64,000 nucleotides of DNA from Quercus robur (Eukaryota > Streptophyta > Magnoliopsida > Fagales > Fagaceae). Location: positions 45,791,854 to 45,855,853 of the forward strand of contig NC_065536.1 of assembly GCF_932294415.1 (NCBI RefSeq), in the 5' to 3' direction. The notes beneath the pieces were generated by a model. The model made no database searches. It saw only the letters and a list, made by a program, of their open reading frames with translations, and was not told the DNA's origin. The position numbers and the translations under genes are program-made. Of the stretch, positions 20,115 to 32,050 are shown in pieces. Position 1 is the stretch's first letter. Every line of letters begins with the position of its first letter.

Positions 20115-21381
20115 TGTGAGAGTGTCTTTTTCGGGATACTCAGGCCCAAGGATCCCGAGCCTGAATGAAAAAGAAAGGATTTGGTGGACCGGGCCTTGAC
20201 TCACCGCAGCTAACAAGCTGTTTAAGAATCAAGTAAATGCAGAGAATACTCCTGACAACATACAGAAAAAAATGACAAACAAGGATATCGAAGAGTGCCA
20301 AAAAATTAACAACGTAAGTTCAGAAGGAAAGAAAAACAGGATTAGCAAGACGATAACAAAAAGTGCTGTGGGGATCCTGGGAATTATGAAACAGTATTTC
20401 ATTAAGACATTATCTGTTTGATTACAGAAAGCTCACTAGGACATGATACAAGGTCCAATCAAGCTCAAAAATTGCAGCCTTGAATGGCTATTTCAGCCTT
20501 CAAAACTTGCGAAGTTTGATTCTCGTTGAATCCGAGTATGTGCCATAGTTGCCTTTACAGGATATCGGGAAGCAGTATTTGTTTTCCCTTAGTATTTTCT
20601 TTCTGCACAGATTTTCTGATAGTTTTTTTTTTTAGAGAATCTCTTCTTTCTTGTGTTTCTTTCTTTTTTTCTCGCTGCCTTCTTCACAACCCATCCCCTT
20701 CTTTTATAATAGAGTTTTTCTGGGCGTCCCGGGAAACCATTGGTTCCCCTGTTTTGCTTTCCTGCGAACAGAGCACGTCTTGTCCCTGTTGTCTTGGTAA
20801 GTCCTTTTTCCGTTTCTTCTCATTCTTTCCTTCTCTCAGTTCTGATCCTTTTGAAAGCTTCTGGTTGGCTATCTTCTTTGGGAGTGCTGAGGTATGCCCT
20901 TCTCGGCATCCCCACTTCTGGCGCCTTCTGCTTTTCCTTTTCTTTCCAATTTGGGCGGAATCCCGTCCTGCCTTTTTAAAAATCGTTTGTTGTCATCCTT
21001 CTTCCCTGTCTTGGTTCCCCGAAGATTCTTCTGTCTGTGCCATGAGAAATCGCTCGCGCTTTTTGTTTTTCTTGTTTTCTTCTCTTCTTTTCTCTGTCTT
21101 CTTTCTATCGAGCTGTCCCGATCTTCCTTCTTCTTTGTGCCTGAAAGGATCCGCGCCTATTGATGGTGCCTGAGGATCCTTGCTTCTTATATTTTGCCGT
21201 GATCTTTTTTTTTGGATGCTTTTCTTTTCTGGGCTTCGGGATCCTCTGGGCCTTTCGTATAATCCCTTTGGACTTGGCTTGGGTTTTCCTTCTGGGCTTA
21301 ACTCATTCTTTTTGGGCGTAGCTTATTCTTTCTTGGGCTTATTTTACTATGATCTCTTTTTTTTGTTTTTAGACCTTAACA
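20115..21381 (-). repeat. 5' LTR of Tat element (right copy)
   Basis: 1,267 bp with the same TGTGAGAGTG...GACCTTAACA plus-strand ends as the left copy. Sense transcription would run leftward; a weak TATA-like AATATAAG on the minus strand lies at 21,186-21,193. The plus-strand TATAATA (20,705-20,711) and GGTAAGTCC donor (20,796-20,804) seen in the left LTR are conserved here. It retains about 45 bp missing from the left LTR. Confidence 0.92.
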
Positions 21382-21386
21382 ACAGT
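21382..21386. repeat. Target-site duplication of Tat element, right copy
   Basis: ACAGT, matching 7,579-7,583. Sequence beyond it (to about 21,700) has the same character as the DNA left of the insertion and is probably the interrupted continuation of the Copia LTR. Confidence 0.9.
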
Positions 21387-21704
21387 CGTTACAGCGGTCC
21401 AGTTCAATATGTCTTAACTCTTAAAACATATCAACATATCAACTAGAAGTCTCCACTTCCATGATCAAGACAAATTATCTTAGTTGATATGTTATAGTCT
21501 TCGCAGATGAAATGTTCAATTTCATCATCGATTACGAACTAAAATTCTGAGTTTACAAAGAACTTGTGATTTATATCTTCTGTGACTAAATCATATAAAT
21601 CACATACTATGGACATTGTTTTGTAAAAGGTTCATACCTAAAAGGAATTTTTCTACATAAAAGGGGGTATCCATTGTCACTTTTTTATGCTTACACATGT
21701 TTTT

Positions 21705-22200
21705 CCTAATTGTTATGTGAAGATATTGCACTGTTCATAGCAGAGAACACCTCCAGCCGTAGCTACTGTGCCCCTTTTTTTTGCAAGAATGAACTTCTTC
21801 TTTTTTTGAGCCAAAAGGGAAGGAAAAAAAAAGTTTTGTGATAAAACAGTGTTTATTCATCTACATATATGTATACACATGTATACTAACATATGTATAC
21901 GCATTATCACCCTTTTCTTTTAGCCATTTATGTGTAAATATTGTACTTTTCATGACAAATGACACCTTCAGTCGTAGCTACTGTGTTCCTTTTTTTTTTT
22001 TCTTTTTTTCTTTTTTTTTGCAAAAACCATTTTTGAGCCAAAGGCAAAGAAAAAAAGTTTTGTGATTTTGAAATAAAACAAATAGTGCCCATTTTTCTAT
22101 GCATGTATAAAAACATACATATGTGCATTGTTATTTTTTTCTTTTTGACTGTCCATGTGTAAATATTGTACTGTTCACCTTGAGGACACCTTTTTTTTTT
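21705..22200. repeat. Degenerate tandem repeat, about 215-bp unit, three copies
   Basis: Three similar blocks begin near 21,712, 21,928 and 22,152 with TGTGAAGATATTGCACTGTT or a variant (TGTGTAAATATTGTACT), followed by CACCT...CAG.CGTAGCTACTGTG and a T-rich tract. In the first two units a GAGCCAAA...AAAAAGTTTTGTGAT segment also repeats. Copies differ by many substitutions and small indels. Confidence 0.7.
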
Positions 22201-22239
22201 AAATTGTTTCTTTTTTAAAGGAAAGAAAATAGAGTTTTC

Positions 22240-22256
22240 ACTTACATATACATATG

Positions 22257-22287
<31 letters not shown>

Positions 22288-22290
22288 ACT

Positions 22291-22331
<41 letters not shown>

Positions 22332-22336
22332 GAATA
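22240..22336. repeat. (TA)n/(GTAT)n microsatellite
   Basis: Long alternating TA tract interrupted by GTATGTATAC and TTATAAATA. It can form hairpins. The low-complexity reading frames through it are not genes. Confidence 0.9.
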
Positions 22337-22407
22337 TATATCATGTTGACTTGCTTCTTATTGGCTATTATGCAACCTTGAGAGCATGATAGACTTTCAC
22401 CATAGTT

Positions 22408-22426
22408 GGCTCCCCAGTAGAGTCGC
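22408..22426 (-). other. Second Tat/Ogre-type primer-binding site
   Basis: The minus strand reads GCGACTCTACTGGGGAGCC just inside a TG...-type LTR edge at 22,432. It closely resembles the PBS at 20,091-20,111. Only about 40 bases of internal sequence remain to its left before unrelated repeats begin. Confidence 0.6.
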
Positions 22427-22431
22427 AAGGA

Positions 22432-25400
22432 TGTTGAAGCGAAAATTTTGATGTTCCCAAATAGAATATGGGGTAGCTAAGCCGAAACTTGACGATAGGC
22501 CCTTGAAATAAAGCCCAAAGGCTTTCGATGTCGTGTAAATCCGCCTAAACAAGAGATAGAGGTTGCACCCTAACAAGAAGACAACAGTAAAATACAATAA
22601 ACACGTTACTATTGTTAGTTTGTTATATTATTAGTTCTTTTATAGCATCATAGTTCAAATCAGTCCTTTAGCGATATGGTATTATCTCAGTAGTAGGGTA
22701 ATTTCAAGTTAATAAGTGTGTTTATATGGTAAAAATCATATGTTTTTCTTATTATTATTAAGTCAACATAAGGGAAAACTTCTATAGTATCCAAAACATT
22801 ATGACCTTCATAATAATAATAATAATAATAAACAAGGATTAAAGGCTCCATAGTTACAAATAAAAGAGGAAAAAATAGGATGGAATGAAGGGAGAGAGAG
22901 ATCTCATCTCAGTGCAGCAAGTATTAAACTAAAATTTTGGTGAGTATGTGTGCATAAGGCATGAATAAGGTAATGTGGGCTGTTTTGAGTGAGTGGAATG
23001 GGATTAACACTGAGGTTAAGAGACCTTTATGGGCTATGATTGTGTGAAATGGGGAAAAGAGTATTTGAGATTAGATGATTGTAGGCTAAAGATGATGAGT
23101 GGTGAGCTTGAGGAAAGCTAAACCACGAATAAAGTAGTAAACAAACCAAGAGTATCAGAGAGGGTAGCTGTCCTCCTGTGGGCTGAGATGTGGGTGTTTT
23201 TATAATGGAGTTTTAGAGAAGCATTAATTAACAAGAATCCAAAAAACGTATAACTAATCAGAGGTAGTGAATCAAGATTAATCTTCCTGGGATTTTTGGT
23301 TAGAAGTAGGAGATTTACTTTAGGGGCTGCCTTGCTTCTTTGGGTAATGATGAGATTTTAGAGTGCTTTGCATTAAATGCCAGGATTTCTGGGACTGAGC
23401 CTAATCAATGGGATTAAGGCGTGTATCAGGAACAAATTCTAATGCGGCAACTGAGATTTGGTCCCCCAAGAAGTAAGATTTAACACCCCAAGCCAGGTGT
23501 TAAACTCTAAGTCCACTTTAGGGGATTCCACTGAAAATCCCTTTATGTCCTCCAAACCACATGTTTCCAAATTTTCCCCTTTAGGATTCTTGAGTTTGGT
23601 ACATGAATCATGTCTTGAACGTTTTTAACATTTATAGCATCAATTTGTTGAGGTTTGGACAACTTGGTTTCAGCTCTTCTTTCATTGGAGGTACAGTCTT
23701 GAGGAAGATGATGGAGTTTCGTCATCTTTCAAACTTCAGCTGATATGACAGCCCTTTGACACTGTTCACGTCAGGTAGAGGGTGGCCGAAAACTGATGGG
23801 ACAGCCCCTAGTTCATCCTCAAAGGCTTGGTTCTTTTGTAGGGGTCTCTAGTTGTTTTTTAGTTAGGGATGAATAAAGGCTGGTTACCCACTTTCAAGAC
23901 TCTTATTGGAGATCTTTTTGGGCTAGAACTTTGCTCCATTTCATCACTTTTAGTTGGGCCACATGGCCCTTTCTTTGCTTGGGCTTGTTCCTTACTTCAT
24001 GAGATTTTTGGGCCTACAAAATGGGCATTAAAGACATGTTTTGCCATGGGTCTTTTACTCCTCATGGCTTAGTTGTTAGTAGAAATAAAATGAATCCATG
24101 AGCTTTAATAAATATCTATGATAGATTTTGGGTATTAATTCCCATGGGCTTTAAATAACAACTTGTTTAGTTTCTCATAATTTTTACTGTAGATTACTTT
24201 GTAAATGATATTTTATTTGGGGTTTTTTTTTAATAATGACCTCCAATATTGTTCTTGAGAATAATATTTACTATGAGTTTTAAATAAATATGGTAACAAC
24301 CACTATAATGGAATAATGTGATGTTCTCATGAGTTTCTCTATAGATAATCATAATGGACATGTAGGATGAATAATTACCATGAGTTTCGGTAATAAATAT
24401 TATAAAGGTTGTGATGTAAGATAGATAGTAAACATGAGTTTATAATATGAAATAAATAAATGTCATGGATCTAATAATCATAACTTTCCATAGGCTTTTA
24501 TAAGATGATTGCCATGGGTTTTGAGAACAGATAATTCATAAATTCTATGAGCTTGTAATATTACAGTAATATGTTTAAGAATCTAAAGTATTGTTCATTA
24601 TTGGACTTTTAAGTGAAATAACTATGATATAGTATTTTGCCCAGTATTAATAATCTTGGACTTTTGATAAAATAGTGCCAAGTAGTTAGCTTGGGCTTTT
24701 AATAGTGCCAACATAAGTTGGGCTTTTGATATTGCCAATGAAAATTGGGTTTTGATATTGCCAGTGAGAACTGGACTTTGATATTACCAATGAGAATTGG
24801 GGTTTGATGCTGTCAATGAAAATTGGGCTTTAAATATTGCCAGCGAGAACTGGGCTTTGATATTGTCAATGAAAATTGGGCTTTTCAAATATTGTCAAAT
24901 ATAAGTATTCTTGGATTTTGAAATTGCCAATGAGAATTGGGTTTTGGATAAATAAATTGCCATGAGTTTAAACCATGGGTTTTGATTATGGATTTGAATT
25001 CCATTGATAAAATTGTTTTGCCATGGATTTGAATCATGGACTTTTCAAATATTGTCAAGCATAAGTATTCTCGGACTTTAAATAGAATAGGATGTGTGTA
25101 TTAGGTTCATAGGGACGGTTTTGGGCTTAGCTAAATAATGATAATAGAATTGGATAAAATATGAGTTTTTTTGGTTTTTTGTGATAGTTTATATCATGAC
25201 CAAATTTAGATAATGAGATATGAAATATTTGTGATTAATATAATAATAAAGCAAAAAAATTTCTTTTTGGGAAAACCCAATAACTTATTAGTGGCATTTG
25301 AAAATAAATAGGTGGTACTCAAATAAAGTTAGGTGTAAAAAAAAAGTACTCTAACAAATATAAATATATTAAAAAAACCTAAAAATTAGTATCAATGTAA

Positions 25401-25540
25401 CTCCTTAAAGGCAAACAACACTAATAATTAAACAACAATAGTAATTTACTAGGGTTTCTGTGAACTAATTGGCTTTATATAGGATAGGAAGAACTGGTTA
25501 TTTTAAAAAATTATTAATTAATTATATAATATATTTTAAA
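22432..25540 (-). mobile_element. Putative long Tat/Ogre-like LTR remnant, minus orientation
   Basis: The plus strand starts TGTTGAAGCG next to the PBS, so reading leftward this is the end of a 5' LTR. A minus-strand TATA box (CCTATATAAAGCC, 25,475-25,490) suits the U3/R border of an LTR of more than 3 kb, a size found in Ogre relatives. The body is AT-rich and non-coding, with many loose repeats of CATGRGTTT and an internal minisatellite. The upper limit is not defined because a hAT fragment follows. No gag-pol is attached. Confidence 0.45.
24693..24948. repeat. Minisatellite, about 27-bp unit, nine copies
   Basis: Successive imperfect units of the form GGGCTTTGATATTGCCAATGARAATT, with alternation of AATGAAAATT, AGTGAGAACT and AATGAGAATT endings. 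Units run head to tail without unique spacers. It lies in the LTR-like remnant. Confidence 0.8.
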
Positions 25541-25554
25541 TATATATTAAATAT

Positions 25555-25736
25555 ATGGGTGGGCCGGATCGGGTTTGGCGAGTTCGGAATTTTATGACCC
25601 GAACCCAACTCGACCCGCTATCAAAAAAAATTTTGTAACCCAACCCAACCCACCAAGCCCTAAAAACCGACCCAACCCGACGGGTTGGGTTGGGTCATCA
25701 ATTTTGGCGGGTTGGCGGGTTGGTTGCACACCCCTA
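25555..25736. mobile_element. hAT-type transposon end fragment
   Basis: GC-rich island in AT-rich DNA, with GGGTTGGGTTGGGT and ACCCAACCC subterminal motifs and a terminus whose reverse complement is TAGGGGTGTGCAACC. This is a common pattern for plant hAT ends. Only one terminus is evident. Confidence 0.5.
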
Positions 25737-25787
25737 TTTGTTGTCATGATTAATGCAAGATAACAAACATAATAACCTAAACTATTC

Positions 25788-25990
25788 TAAGAATAGAGAA
25801 TTACTATGTTCACAATATTTTCACTACATTTTCACAACAAATCACAAATGGTAAATTGTTATTATTTCTAATTTGAAAATATATTGATATTAATTTTTTG
25901 TCCACTAATAACAATCCGTAATAACCTGTCACTTAGGATTTGTTATAAAAGTATTGTGAAAATGTCGTGAACATAACATTTCTCTTCTAG
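25788..25990. mobile_element. Fold-back MITE
   Basis: About 200 bp with long terminal inverted repeats. The left arm ATGTTCACAATATTTTCACT...CAACAAATC pairs with the reverse complement of GATTTGTTATAAAAGTATTG...GTGAACAT on the right. The arms extend outward as AGAATAGAGAA and AGAAGAGAAA. No coding capacity. Confidence 0.7.
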
Positions 25991-26123
25991 GAATATGATT
26001 AATATATAAGTTGAATCGTATTTGGGTAAGCCCAAATGAGATCTTCCTTACTCCTTCTGAACTTTCTTGAGATAAGTTGTCTTGGATAGGCTAGAGATTT
26101 GAGTAATTGCCATGAAGATAAGG

Positions 26124-26135
26124 TATGGCCAAACT
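26124..26135. repeat. LINE target-site duplication, left copy
   Basis: TATGGCCAAACT next to the poly(T) that marks the LINE 3' tail on the minus strand. The same 12 bases recur at 32,163-32,174. The last T is ambiguous because it merges with the tail. Confidence 0.88.
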
Positions 26136-26235
26136 TTTTTTTTTTTTTTTTGAAAGGAGAATATTCATTCAATTAGATAGATAAAATATCATGATACAAA
26201 GCTTCCATGGTTGGTGGGGGAGATTCCTCCATCAG

Positions 26236-29200
26236 TTACAAATCCTCATCTAATGTATGTCTAGCATGTTGAGCCAAAGCATAGGCAACCCTATTCCCAC
26301 CCCTCCTAATACAACAAACATCAGACCAAAGCAATCCCCTTATCAAATGGCGAATATCATCCACTACATTGCCGAATAATGAAGTGTTTTCCTCGGAAGA
26401 AGAGATAGCATGAATAACATTGTTGTTATCTCCCTCAATAATCAGCCTGGAAAAGCCAGCATCCACAGCAAATTCTAAAGCTCTCCAACAAGCAAGCAAC
26501 TTTGCTTCATCACTGGTGTGCACAGCTGATCCACAAGCAGTCATAGTAGCCATTACCTCCCCCTTTTCATTTCGAACAATTGCTCCAAACCCAGTTCTGC
26601 CTAAGTCCGAAAATAATGCAGCATCAAAATTGATTTTGTACACCTCTGATGGTGGTGGTTTCCATACCTCTCCATTCAGTTGCTGTCTTGGCTGAACATT
26701 AAGCTGTGTTTGAGCCCGTTGAAAATCTTCAATACCCTCTGCACGTTTGTTCAAGCAAGTCAGACTCTTCATTTTTCCTCCATGCAACAAAGAGTTTCGC
26801 TAATTCCAAATTAGCCAAGCTTGAGTCCAGAACAACTCAATCTCTTCTAAATTTAGCCGCTCCAAAAATTCCTCCATCAGTTGCAACAAATCGGACTGAC
26901 CCTGCTTGTATTTCTGCAGTTTACGGACACTACCAACCCAAATATCTTGGGCCACTACACAGTCCCACAGAGCATGGATGGTGGATTCTGGTTCTCTTGT
27001 ACATAAGGAATATTTATCTTCATGGATTACCTTTCTTCTGGTCAGGTTCACCGCTGTTGGCAAAATCTCACGGCAAGCTTGCCATGCGAAAACTTTAATT
27101 TTATTAGGGATCCGTAACTTCCAAATTGTAGTCCAAACCTTTTTTGCAACACAACCCCCAGATGTTCCAACTTGAGCTGTAGTAGTAAGGATTCTTCTCG
27201 CCACATGATAAGCAGACTTGACAGTGAACATACCTCTTGGATTATGCATCCAAACTAAGGTATCAGCTACATATCTTCGGCTCAATGGGATTTGGCAGAT
27301 TGCGTCCGCTTCGTCTTTGTGAAAGATGGTTCAATATCTTCATACACTCAGCTCCGGATTGATCAGCTCACACACCATCAGATCACCCCAATTTTCTTGG
27401 ATCGGATTTAGGACCTTGTTTGTAGGAAAATTCAGGAGCCACTTATCCTTCAAGGCATTGATTGAAACTCCATTACCAACCCTCCAACAATGGCCAGATT
27501 GGAGAATAGGCATTGCAGCCATCAAACTTCTCCACACATATAAGCAATTGGGTTATTCTTTAGCCTTTAGGAAATTTGATCTTGGAAAGTACCTTGCTTT
27601 AAAACATTGGTAGAGTAGTGAATCATTGCCTTTTACCATCCTCCACCCTTGCTTGGCCAACATGGCTAGATTAAAAGCTCTCAAATCCCGAAATCCCAGT
27701 CCACCTTCTTTCTTTGAAACAGTCAGCTTATCCCAACTCTTCCAATGAATTTTCCGTTCATTGCCCACTTGACCCCACCAAAATTTTGCACATAAAGCAT
27801 CTAATTCATCACATAGTTTCAAAGGGATTTGAAACACACTCATAGTGTAGGTGGGTATGGACTGTGCCACAGCCTTGATGAGGATTTCTTTGCCAGCTCT
27901 AGACAATAACATGCCCTTCCATCCTTGGAGCTTCTTCCAAATTCTATCTTTCAAAAATGAAAAGGTGTGATACTTGGCCCTCCCAATCAAAGTTGGTAGA
28001 CCAAGGTATGTTTCAAACTAGTCAACCTCCTTCACTCCCAAAGCTTCCAAAATCTGACCCTTCTGGCTATCTGAAGCGTTGCTGCTGAAGTAAGCTGAAG
28101 ACTTTTCCAAATTTATACTCTGCCCAGAAGCTCTTTCATATATTTGGAGGATTTCTGCTATGGTTTCCCCTTCAGCCCAAGTTGCCTGGCAAAACAGCAA
28201 TGAGTCATCAGCAAACATAAGGTTCGTGACCTTTGGTGACCCTCTGTAAATGGAAACTCCCTTAATCCATCCTTCTAATTTTGCTTTTTTCAACAGTGCA
28301 GTAAAGCCTTCTACACACAATAAGAATAGGTAGGGTGATAATGGATCTCCCTGGCAGATTCCTCTAGATGGATGGATCATTCCATAGGGTTTCCCATTTA
28401 TCAGAATAGAAAAGGATGGTGTTGTCACACAGCTCATCACCCTTTCTATCCAATCAACTGGAAACCCCAACTTCTCCATAACCCGTTGAAGAAAGTGCCA
28501 CTCCACACAGTCATAGGCTTTACTGATATCCAACTTCAATGCCATAGAACCCTTCTTCCCTTTTTTTTCTTGAGTGCATGTGGAGTGTCTCCTATGCCAC
28601 CAACACATTATCAGTGATCAACCGCCCCGATACAAAAGCACTCTGAGTGGGTGAAATGATCTGAGGCAAAACCTGTTTCAACCTGTTTGCCAACACCTTG
28701 GAAATAATTTTGTAAATAATATTACACAAACTTATAGGTCTAAACTCAGACATTCTCTCTGGATTTTTAACTTTATGGATAAGCACAATATTTGTATGGT
28801 TAATATTAGGAAGCATATTACCATTATTTAAAAAATCTAAAACAGCTATAACAATAGAATCACCCACAACATGCCAGAATTTTTGATAAAAAATGGGCAT
28901 TCATACCATCAGGACCTGGAGATTTTATTGGTCCCATCTGAAACAGAGCCACCTTCACTTCTTCAGCAGTAAACTCAGTAGAGAGAAATTCCCACATGTC
29001 ATCAATCAGCAAACACTGCACTGCATTCAGGCACTCCTCCATCTGATCCCCCACTCCTGCATGAAAAAGGTTGTCAAAGTAGGCTGAAGCTACCCCAACC
29101 ACCTCCTCCAACTCCTCCACCCACTGCCCATGATCATTCCAGATACCCCTTATATAATTTTTCCTTCTTCTTTGTGTTGCTTTGGAATGGAAAAATTTGG

Positions 29201-30571
29201 TGTTCTTATCCCCATGTTTTAGCCAATTTATTCTAAGTAGCCAGAATCACCCAACATGCCAATAGAATTTTTGATAAAAAATGGGCATTCATACCATCAG
29301 GTCCTGGAGATTTTATTGGTCCCATCTGAAACAGAGCCACCTTCACTTTTTCAGCAGTAAACTCAGTAGAGAGAAATTCCCACATGTCATCAATCACCAA
29401 ACATTGCACTGCATTCAGGCACTCCTCCATCTGATCCCCCACTCCTGCATGAAAAAGGTTGTCAAAGTAGGCTGAAGCTACCCCAACCACCTCCTCTAAC
29501 TCCTCCACCCACTGCCCATGATCATTCCAGATACCCCTTATATAATTTTTCCTTCTTCTTTGTGTTGCTTTGGAATGGAAAAATTTGGTGTTCTTATCCC
29601 CATGTTTTAGCCAATTTATTCTAGACCGTTGGGCCTAGTAAATTTCTTGCTTTTGTAGAAGATCATCCATCCTTTTGCTCAAACCCAAAAATTTATCTTT
29701 TACAGCTTCAGTCAATTTGGATTTCTTTGATAGCAATGGTATCTGGATCAGTTATGGGAGACCCCTAAGCCATAAGCTCCGCTCCACAAACCTTTATTTT
29801 TTCTTGTATTGCTGCTAAACCAACCCTTTCCTCCCCTGCCTTCCCCCAGGCCTCCTGAACAACCTCTTCACAATCAATCCAGAGCAACCAAGATTCCTCA
29901 AACTTGAAGCTTCTTCCACGTTGCTGCCTTGGTTGTGAAAAGGATTGAACATCTAGTAAAATTGGTAGATGATCCGAAGCATGAGTTGACAAATGCACAA
30001 TTTTACTGAATTGAAATCTATCTATCCATTCCTTATTTGCAACACCTCTATTATGCCGAATCTTGGTGTTAGCTTCCTCGGGTCTCTTATTGCTCCAAGT
30101 GTATGGATACCCCTTATATCCTAGGTTTTGAAGATGACAAAAATTTAAAGCCTCCCTAAAGGCTTCAATTTGAGAAAATTGTGGCTGCCTGGCACTCTTC
30201 TTTTCTAAAGCATGTAAATAAGCATTAAAATCTCCAATTACCACCCATGGTCCCACTACGAAGGATTGTAAGTATTTCAACAATCTCCAAGAATTTTCTT
30301 TCTGTTGTGCTTCCGGCCACCCATAGAAACCAGTCAAGTACCACACAAAACCATCTTCTTCCGTGACTTTTGCTAAAACATGGTTAACAGTAAAGTTAAT
30401 TACCTCCAAACTAACTTCATTTTTCCACAAAAAAGCCAACCCTCCTCCAAAGTCCGAATGTTTTACAATGATCTTATTCTGAAACGGTAAGTTTCCATAC
30501 AAATAATTAAAACCATCTTTATCAAGTCTTGTCTCCATTAGAAAACATACCGTGGGAACTTGCTCCCTCAC
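26236..30571 (-). pseudogene. LINE ORF2: endonuclease, reverse transcriptase, zf-RVT, RNase H
   Basis: Endonuclease (30,571-29,765): VCFLMETRLDKDG, WVVIGDFNAYL and HASDHLPILLD carry the expected E, D/N and DH residues of APE-type nucleases. A segment with PIKSPGPDGMNAHF occurs twice because of a tandem duplication. Reverse transcriptase (28,900-27,553) has RPISLCN, LDISKAYD, QGDPLSPYLF and the catalytic FADD box (NLMFADDSLLF). It is followed by zf-RVT (KVWTTIWKLRIPNKIKVFAW, about 27,285-26,800) and RNase H (KINFDAALFS...LIIEGDNNNVI, 26,790-26,236). Lesions include TAG at 28,591-28,593, a frame change in an A-run near 28,565, stops at 28,018, 27,553, 27,340 and 26,800, and several stops before the first ATG. 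It would nick target DNA and reverse-transcribe its RNA there. Confidence 0.9.
28860..29635. repeat. 388-bp tandem duplication inside LINE ORF2
   Basis: Positions 28,893 onward and 29,281 onward are head-to-tail copies with a period of 388 bases. Each encodes the linker plus the start of RT (FLSTEFTAEEVKVALFQMG...PGPDGMN). Only about five substitutions were seen between copies. Because 388 is not a multiple of three, the copies read in different frames. Confidence 0.92.
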
Positions 30572-30766
30572 AATCTTGCGAAGGCTTCAACCTGTCTAAG
30601 GGTTCCCAAGCCCTTAGCAGTTCCAGCTTAACAACCTCATTGCTCTCGGCAAGGGTGACTCTCCACCCCCGCCGATACATTGTCTTTGATTTCCTCATCA
30701 TTGCTCAGTTTACCTTTCTTCAGAATCTACTCTTCAATCTACCCCTCCTTGTGTTTCACGTGTATC

Positions 30767-32050
30767 TCACATTCCCAAGCCAAGTAGTGCAATGGACTGA
30801 GTGAATCCACTTAAACCAAAGTCCATTCTGTTTATACGGGTCCATGTACCTTTGGGCTTGTTGTTACTAGGCCCAATCAGGTCCGGGGTTGAAGTAAGAC
30901 TCCCAATTTTGAAAATCTGGTCTTCTAGTGATATAGGCTTCACGTGATCCACACCTGTATCATTATTAATCACTCTCGTTTCCTTCACTTCAGGAAAACC
31001 CGTGTCTAGTTGATTAGGATGCTGAATTTTAGGGCCGGTTTCCTTTAATGCAAACTTTGTGACCGTAACGTTTGCATGGCAATTAATATCCAAGCTGTCA
31101 ACGTGCAAAAGTTCCGCCCCTTTTCCTTGAATCACAGCATTACCCTTATCTGTTTCTCTAGGGTTTCCAAGACTGAGGACATGTGCCTCCATCTTCCCCA
31201 ACGGACCTCCTTGATCCGCCTGTACATCACTCTTCTCTGCCTCACAGCCCATACCTTCCTCAGAGACAAAGCTCGGACCTGTCGCTTTACTACCTGGAAC
31301 TCTTGGACGACCCCTCATTGCCCTAAGAAACTCTCCATACTGATATTCTATGTGGCCTCCTTTTTTCTCCACATCATAATGGACTACACAGTGCTTCAGA
31401 TCATGGCCTAAAATTCCACAGTAGTGACAAAACATGGGCAATCTCTCATACTTAAAGGTCACCTATGACTTCACACCATCTGAACCAGCTATAAAACCAC
31501 CCCTTCAAATAGGTTTAGAGATTGGTAAGGCCACTCGGACTCGCATAAACATACTGAAATCATCCTTTTTTTTCTTCCATTCCACCTCCTCTACCTTCCC
31601 CAATCGACTCCCAACTTCCTTCACCACTTGAGGGGAAACCATATTAAATGGTGCCCCCCATATTTGGACCCAGAGAGATGCAGCCTCCAGTCTAATATTT
31701 CCCACAGTCATGCACTTTTTCCACCGTTGCAATAACAGTAATTGATTATCAAAGGTCTAGGGGCCTCCTCTCAAAATCCGATCCAAATCAAACTCAGATT
31801 GAAATTTGAACTTGAAGAGATTCGACCCTACTTCAAGGATTTGCATTGATTCATTCAATCCCCAAGCTCTCCTTATTGTATTCTTCACAGCCAGTTTATT
31901 ATAAGACTTGCATGTACGTAATTTTCCAATCAAACTCAGATTACAACTTTCAATAGCTTCCCTTCTTCCTTCATCTGAGATAGCAATAGTTTCTTCCTCT
32001 TCAGTTGTTAACTTCATCTTGTCAAGACTATCACACACATCATCCTCCAT
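30767..32050 (-). pseudogene. LINE ORF1: DUF4283-type protein with CCHC knuckle
   Basis: Minus-strand frame starting MEDDVCDSLDKMKLTTEE. The N-terminal half resembles the DUF4283 domain of plant LINE ORF1 and related proteins (WGLNESMQILEVGSNLFKF, LWVQIWGAPFNM). The C-terminal part has the zinc knuckle FCHYCGILGHDLKHC (about 31,390-31,433), then a variable tail. All parts share one frame, interrupted by stops at 31,757-31,759, 31,505-31,507 and 31,463-31,465. ORF1 proteins bind element RNA. About 428 codons in total, ordinary for plant L1. Confidence 0.85.

Larger units (their letters stand above)
7584..21381 (-). mobile_element. Tat-lineage Ty3/Gypsy LTR retrotransposon, full-length, minus orientation
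   Basis: Complete 13,798-bp element bounded by ACAGT duplications, with LTRs at 7,584-8,805 (3' LTR) and 20,115-21,381 (5' LTR). Its order on the minus strand is PBS, gag, aspartic protease, RT, RNase H, a second RNase H, integrase, spacer, an antisense plus-strand gene, PPT and 3' LTR. A second RNase H and an extra antisense reading frame between pol and the 3' LTR are known hallmarks of the Tat clade (Tat/Retand/Ogre relatives). The pol frame carries six stops and one frameshift, so it is not autonomous now. About 20 hand-counted LTR differences over some 1.2 kb indicate fairly young to moderate age. Confidence 0.93.

Noticed and set aside
21928..22428. Minus-strand 166-codon open stretch
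   Set aside because: It crosses TA and T microsatellites and gives Ile-Tyr runs; low complexity.
24693..24948. CRISPR-like array
   Set aside because: Units are imperfect and adjacent, with no spacers, and the DNA is plant nuclear.
25625..25720. Interstitial telomere repeat (ACCCAACCC motifs)
   Set aside because: The plant telomere unit is CCCTAAA; this is hAT-type subterminal sequence.
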